A DNA stretch of 10,139 nucleotides from Flavobacteriaceae bacterium (lineage in GTDB: Bacteria > Bacteroidota > Bacteroidia > Flavobacteriales > Flavobacteriaceae), in assembly GCA_023700885.1 (NCBI GenBank), contig JAMPYA010000065.1, forward strand, positions 1 through 10,139, in the 5' to 3' direction. The notes beneath the pieces were generated by a model. That model was not told the DNA's origin. It worked only from the letters and a program-made list of their open reading frames with translations, and did not search any database. The position numbers and the translations under genes were made by a program. Below are positions 7,093 to 10,139 of the stretch, one piece after another (within the stretch, counting starts at the first letter, position 1; each line of letters starts with the position of its first letter).

Positions 7093-7782
7093 ATGAAGAA
7101 TAGTTCAATAAAAATATTATTGGTTGATGACGAACCGGATATTCTGGAAATTGTTGGGTATAATTTAGCCCATGAAGGTTATACTATTTATAAAGCCAAC
7201 AATGGCAAAGAAGCTATTAAACAAGCTCAAGCACACCAACCTCATTTGATTTTATTAGATGTGATGATGCCTGAAATGAACGGACTTGAAGCTTGTAAAA
7301 ACCTTAGAAAAATAACGGGTTTAGAAAATGTGCTCATCGCTTTCTTTACGGCAAGGAGTGAAGAATTTTCTCAAATTTCAGGTTTTGATGCCGGAGCTGA
7401 TGATTATATTACCAAACCCATCAAACCAAAAATATTGGTGAGCAAAGTTAAAGCCTTGTTGCGTAGAGTTTCTTCAATAAGTAATAACAAAAATATATTA
7501 TCATTTGGTAATTTAATTATCAATAAAGAGCGTTATCAGGTAAATATCAATAATAATTTAATCGATTTTCCGAAAAAAGAATTTGAATTACTTGCGTTAT
7601 TAGCTTCCGACTCAGAACGTATTTTTAACAGAAATGAAATATTAGAAACCGTTTGGGGTAATGAAGTAATTGTTGGCGAACGAACTATTGATGTACACAT
7701 CAGAAAAATTAGAGAAAAAATTGGCGAAAATCTTGTAGCTACTATCAAAGGAGTTGGATATCGTTTTATAAGTCCGAAATAA
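7093..7782 (+). CDS. OmpR/PhoB-family DNA-binding response regulator
   Basis: This 229-residue cytoplasmic transcription factor is switched by phosphorylation from a histidine kinase, almost certainly the product of the next gene. The receiver domain (about 5-125) has the acidic pair D12-D13 in LLVDDEPD, phospho-acceptor D56 in LLDVMMPE, T86 in FFTAR and K108 in TKP, all intact. The C-terminal winged helix (about 133-227) shows the FPKKEFELLALL, NRNEILETVWG, RTIDVHIRKIREKIG and IKGVGYRF blocks of the Trans_Reg_C family. Length is normal. The ATG directly precedes the first receiver strand and follows a good -7 box. PhoB is the closest familiar model because the partner kinase is PhoR-like in layout, but the regulon cannot be read from sequence. 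Confidence 0.93.
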   Translation: MKNSSIKILLVDDEPDILEIVGYNLAHEGYTIYKANNGKEAIKQAQAHQPHLILLDVMMPEMNGLEACKNLRKITGLENVLIAFFTARSEEFSQISGFDAGADDYITKPIKPKILVSKVKALLRRVSSISNNKNILSFGNLIINKERYQVNINNNLIDFPKKEFELLALLASDSERIFNRNEILETVWGNEVIVGERTIDVHIRKIREKIGENLVATIKGVGYRFISPK

Positions 7783-7840
7783 ATGAAACGCCCATGACAA
7801 TTTTAATTGACAAACAGGGAAATGATTATGGGCGTTCCAT
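7783..7840. repeat. 58-bp inverted repeat between response regulator and kinase genes
   Basis: ATGAAACGCCCAT at 7783-7795 and ATGGGCGTTCCAT at 7828-7840 are complementary over 13 positions with one mismatch (7786/7837). The stem is GC-richer than its surroundings and encloses 32 bases that include a second small palindrome, CAATTTTAATTG (7798-7809). The left arm starts directly after the response regulator TAA. It could be an RNA hairpin that lowers kinase expression relative to the regulator, a regulator binding region, or a small palindromic mobile repeat. There is no T-run directly after the right arm, so it is not a classical terminator. Confidence 0.6.
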
Positions 7841-7859
7841 CTGACAAATAAAATTTATA

Positions 7860-7874
7860 GTGAGCTTGTCGAAC
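7860..7874. repeat. REP-like fragment (GTGAGCTTGTCGAAC)
   Basis: The 15-mer contains GAGCTTGTCGAA, which in reverse reads TTCGACAAGCTC, a core I recall from short dispersed REP-type repeats in many bacteria including Bacteroidota. Only one half is present, with no complementary arm, so this would be a remnant or single half-element. It lies 20 bp upstream of the kinase ATG. The assignment rests on memory of the motif. Confidence 0.35.
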
Positions 7875-7894
7875 TAAAAAATAAATATAAACAG

Positions 7895-8938
7895 ATGAAA
7901 AAGAAGTTCAAAAAATCATATGGTTTTTCATTCGGCTCGGCTTTAATGTTGACTTTTTTTACTACTATCATGCTGATTATTTTGATGTATTTTTTCTATG
8001 ATACTATTCATGTAGATTTTGTTGTTGAGTTTGCAATCCTCATTTTTTTATCATCTTTTGTCATCATTCAATATAGAGTAGAGCGATTAATTTTTAATAG
8101 AATTGGTCGCATTTTTGAGGCTGTTGGCAGTTCAAATTCATCCGAAATAAAAAAAGACCAAGGTCCCTCAGATATGGAATCGCTTTCTCGTGAAGTTCAA
8201 AAATTTGCTGATGAAAAAAGACAAGAAGTAGATGTTTTAAATGAAAGAGAAAAATACAGACGTGAATTTTTAGGTAATATTTCACATGAGTTAAAAACCC
8301 CTTTATTCACGGTTCAAGGTTATATTTTAACTTTATTAGATGGAGCCATTAAAGATAAAGAAGTGCGTACAAAATATTTAGAACGTGCTGGAAAAGGAGT
8401 AGAGCGACTTATTTATATTACTAAAGATTTAGAATTGATTGCCGGTTTAGAATCTGAAGAACTCAAACTAAATTATTCGCATTTTGATATGGTAAACTTG
8501 ATTCAAAATGTATTTGATTTGTTAGAAATGAAAGCTAAAAAACGAAATGTTAAATTACATTTTGATAAATCTTATGATTTTCCTGTTTGGGTAAATGCAG
8601 ACCAAGAACGTATTGAACAAGTATTGATAAATATCCTGGTAAATGCTATTAAATATGGAAAACAAGATGGTTGGGCAATAGTTTCAATTCAGACAGAAGG
8701 AAATAAAGTAAAGGTGATTTTTAAAGATAATGGTGAAGGGATTAAACCAGAATCTTTGCCACGTGTTTTTGAACGATTTTATAGAGTAGATCAAAGTCGA
8801 TCTAGAGAACAAGGCGGTTCTGGTTTGGGTTTATCTATTGTAAAACATATTATAGAAGCTCATCATGAAACAGTAACTGCTCAAAGTGAGTTTGGCAAAG
8901 GAAGTACTTTTACCATTTCCCTTCAAAAAAGTAACTAA
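7895..8938 (+). CDS. Membrane sensor histidine kinase, PhoR-like layout
   Basis: This 347-residue inner-membrane kinase should phosphorylate the response regulator encoded upstream. Two membrane helices at about 13-35 and 41-60 are separated by only about six residues (YDTIHV), so there is practically no extracytoplasmic sensor domain. A basic, helical linker (60-120), with no clear PAS domain, leads to the HisKA box NISHELKTPL at 128-137 with H131. The ATPase domain has the N box around N246 and N250, G1 KDNGEGI at 277-283, F box RVFERFYRVD at 290-299 and G2 GGSGLGLSIV at 307-316; all expected residues are present. The layout resembles PhoR, which also has a minimal periplasmic part, so sensing in the membrane or through a transporter partner is a reasonable inference. 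The 112-bp gap after the regulator gene is long for such pairs. Confidence 0.93.
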   Translation: MKKKFKKSYGFSFGSALMLTFFTTIMLIILMYFFYDTIHVDFVVEFAILIFLSSFVIIQYRVERLIFNRIGRIFEAVGSSNSSEIKKDQGPSDMESLSREVQKFADEKRQEVDVLNEREKYRREFLGNISHELKTPLFTVQGYILTLLDGAIKDKEVRTKYLERAGKGVERLIYITKDLELIAGLESEELKLNYSHFDMVNLIQNVFDLLEMKAKKRNVKLHFDKSYDFPVWVNADQERIEQVLINILVNAIKYGKQDGWAIVSIQTEGNKVKVIFKDNGEGIKPESLPRVFERFYRVDQSRSREQGGSGLGLSIVKHIIEAHHETVTAQSEFGKGSTFTISLQKSN

Positions 8939-9990
8939 ATAAATACATCAAATAAGTTAAGGTTTATTTGATTAGTTTGAACTTTAAATCCACTGTAATT
9001 TGGTAGTTCATCCAAATTTGAAATTTTAAAATCATCTTGTTTCGCCATCGGAAAAATACCTTCACGTTTGTATTTTTTGGCTAAAAATTCCTGTTCAAAT
9101 TGACCTTGTGTTGGAATAAAAAATGCTTTTTTCTCTAGTTTTGCCAAATCCATAACGGTTGTATAACCAGAACGGCAAAGAACAAATTTACTTTCGTTAA
9201 ATGTTTTTTCTAATTCATCGGTTTGCATAAAATTATAGAAAGTAACATTACCTATTTGTTCCTTTTTCTGTTCAGATTCAATTTTTCCACTTATGAAAAC
9301 GACTTTTTCTTCGTAATTTTTTAATGCTGAAATTAGTTTTTCTTCAAGAAAAGTTCTTTGTGGTTCTGGTCCTGAGAGAATTACCATCAAATTGTATTTT
9401 ATTGGCAGCACTTTTTTCTCTAATCGACTTAAAACACCAATATATTTTATGTTTAAAGCAGAATCTTTCAAATGACCTAATTTTCCGGTAAGATTTGGCT
9501 TTTCTTCTGTATCTGGAATCCAACATTCATCAAAATTACTAATGATTTTTTGATGAAAATAAGTAGATAAAAAAGTTGTAAAACCTGATAAAATGGTTAA
9601 TTGATGCGTGATATAAACTGATGGAATTTTTTTTGAAAACATACCGAATCTGTTATCAGAAATGATTCCGCTAATATTTTCTTGCCTAATAATTTCTTGA
9701 ACTAAACGATGTTCTTTGTTCATCGTTTTTAAAATATGCGGTAATTGTTTTAATAAATGCCACCGAATTTTTCCATTCTTTGGATACGTAATATTATAAG
9801 ATGGCAAGATAAAACTTTTTAAATGAGGAAATTCTAGCTGCAGTAATTTCAAAGCATCTCCATCCGAAGCTAAGATAGGTTCAAAATCATTTTTTAACAA
9901 TGCAGTAATAATAGGGATACATCGCGTTGTGTGTCCTAATCCCCAATTAAGTGGCGCTATTAAAATCTTTTTTTTTGACTTGTTGTTCAT
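8935..9990 (-). CDS. MurG-like glycosyltransferase (GT-B fold, family 28 type)
   Basis: This 351-residue protein resembles the MurG/GT28-type glycosyltransferases of Bacteroidota, which transfer a sugar from a nucleotide donor to a lipid or glycan acceptor. The N-terminal half has the acceptor-side glycine loop NWGLGHTTR at 15-23 and a DNRFG segment at 112-116. The C-terminal half has SGPEPQR at 205-211 (donor-side loop), CRSGYTTVMDL at 272-282 and PTQGQFEQE at 293-301, the equivalents of the MurG donor-binding motifs. It has no signal peptide or clear membrane span; a basic start (NNKSKKK) may favour association with the inner leaflet. It is not MurG itself: the sequence around the first loop and the lack of cell-wall neighbours argue against that. 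Donor and acceptor are unknown. Its TAG overlaps the kinase TAA by four bases on the opposite strand, and tandem repeats lie just upstream of its start. Confidence 0.82.
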   Translation of the reverse strand: MNNKSKKKILIAPLNWGLGHTTRCIPIITALLKNDFEPILASDGDALKLLQLEFPHLKSFILPSYNITYPKNGKIRWHLLKQLPHILKTMNKEHRLVQEIIRQENISGIISDNRFGMFSKKIPSVYITHQLTILSGFTTFLSTYFHQKIISNFDECWIPDTEEKPNLTGKLGHLKDSALNIKYIGVLSRLEKKVLPIKYNLMVILSGPEPQRTFLEEKLISALKNYEEKVVFISGKIESEQKKEQIGNVTFYNFMQTDELEKTFNESKFVLCRSGYTTVMDLAKLEKKAFFIPTQGQFEQEFLAKKYKREGIFPMAKQDDFKISNLDELPNYSGFKVQTNQINLNLFDVFI

Positions 9991-9996
9991 TTAATG

Positions 9997-10004
9997 GAAA
10001 GGTA
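9997..10004 (-). promoter_or_regulatory. Possible -7 box for the glycosyltransferase gene
   Basis: Read on the minus strand this is TACCTTTC, seven of eight positions of TAnnTTTG, six bases upstream of the ATG. A -33 element at the usual spacing would fall inside the adjacent TTTAAAC repeats. The very short implied leader and one mismatch keep this tentative. Confidence 0.3.
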
Positions 10005-10013
10005 CATGTTATT

Positions 10014-10040
10014 GTTTAAAGTTTAAAGTTTAAAGTTTAA
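10014..10040. repeat. Heptamer tandem repeat (GTTTAAA), nearly four copies
   Basis: Three perfect GTTTAAA units at 10014-10034 are followed by a partial copy to 10040. The unit contains the palindrome TTTAAA. The array starts 24 bp upstream of the glycosyltransferase start codon, in the region expected to hold that gene's promoter, and ends three bases before the octamer array. Confidence 0.85.
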
Positions 10041-10043
10041 TGC

Positions 10044-10139
10044 TTTTAATCTTTTAATCTTTTAATCTTTTAATCTTTTAATCTTTTAATCTTTTAATCT
10101 TTTAATCTTTTAATCTTTTAATCTTTTAATCTTTTAATC
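10044..10139. repeat. Octamer tandem repeat (TTTTAATC), twelve perfect copies
   Basis: Twelve uninterrupted, identical 8-bp units fill the last 96 bases and reach the window edge, so the true copy number may be higher. On the minus strand the unit reads GATTAAAA. The array is intergenic and begins 54 bp upstream of the glycosyltransferase start. Perfect identity implies recent expansion or slippage; because eight is not a multiple of three or of the helical turn, changes in copy number would shift the phase of any element on its far side. Confidence 0.95.

Noticed and set aside
7783..7840. Assignment of the inverted repeat to a known flavobacterial GGGCGTT-type repeat family
   Set aside because: Only the opening GGGCGTT matches what I remember; the expected second half (TCGGGCT-like) is absent.
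9344..9526. 60-codon minus-strand ORF inside the glycosyltransferase gene
   Set aside because: It is an alternative frame of the same strand, very basic, with no family features.
1..10139. Mobile element, CRISPR, toxin-antitoxin or defence system
   Set aside because: No transposase, integrase, Cas, nuclease, small paired toxin-antitoxin genes or spacer-repeat pattern was visible on either strand; the tandem arrays have no spacers.

Overview
The window looks like ordinary chromosome from a flavobacterium-type member of the Bacteroidota. The grounds are the AT-rich composition, intergenic TAnnTTTG-type promoter boxes with little Shine-Dalgarno signal, and gene families typical of that group: a DUF4292 lipoprotein beside an EnvC/M23 protein, a Uup-like ABC-F ATPase, and a MurG-like glycosyltransferase. 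I saw no phage, plasmid, CRISPR, IS or defence genes and no tRNA or rRNA. The phylum assignment is fairly firm; the genus is not determined.

Layout. Positions 1-69 hold the last codons of a plus-strand gene that enters from outside. Positions 72-4887 hold four minus-strand genes, read right to left: a fused peptide-type ABC ATPase (3208-4887), an NDP-sugar pyrophosphorylase with a left-handed beta-helix tail (2124-3140), a DUF4292 lipoprotein (1298-2077) and an EnvC-like murein hydrolase activator (72-1298). The last two overlap by one base and the other gaps are 46 and 67 bp, so the three envelope genes probably form an operon. A 70-bp divergent gap leads to the plus-strand ABC-F ATPase (4958-6805). 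After it comes a 287-bp gap containing what seems to be a small minus-strand gene broken by one base in a homopolymer (6833-7035). Next come an OmpR-family response regulator (7093-7782) and its sensor kinase (7895-8938), separated by a 112-bp spacer that holds a long inverted repeat and a REP-like fragment. A minus-strand MurG-like glycosyltransferase (8935-9990) ends inside the kinase stop codon. The window closes with tandem repeats upstream of that glycosyltransferase: a heptamer array, then twelve perfect copies of an octamer that run into the window edge.

How the genes fit together. The left half is mostly envelope maintenance: sugar-nucleotide supply, an inner-leaflet outer-membrane lipoprotein, and a non-catalytic LytM regulator of cell-wall cleavage. 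The ABC ATPase supplies both nucleotide-binding domains of a peptide importer whose permeases are not in the window. The ABC-F protein acts on ribosomes. The two-component pair has almost no extracytoplasmic sensor region, so it probably senses within the membrane or through a partner.

I found no convincing new multi-gene system. The points most worth a second look are non-coding: the octamer array and its heptamer neighbour in front of the glycosyltransferase, a degenerate octamer array over the end of the ABC-F gene, the one-base-broken small ORF, and the inverted repeat inside the two-component locus.
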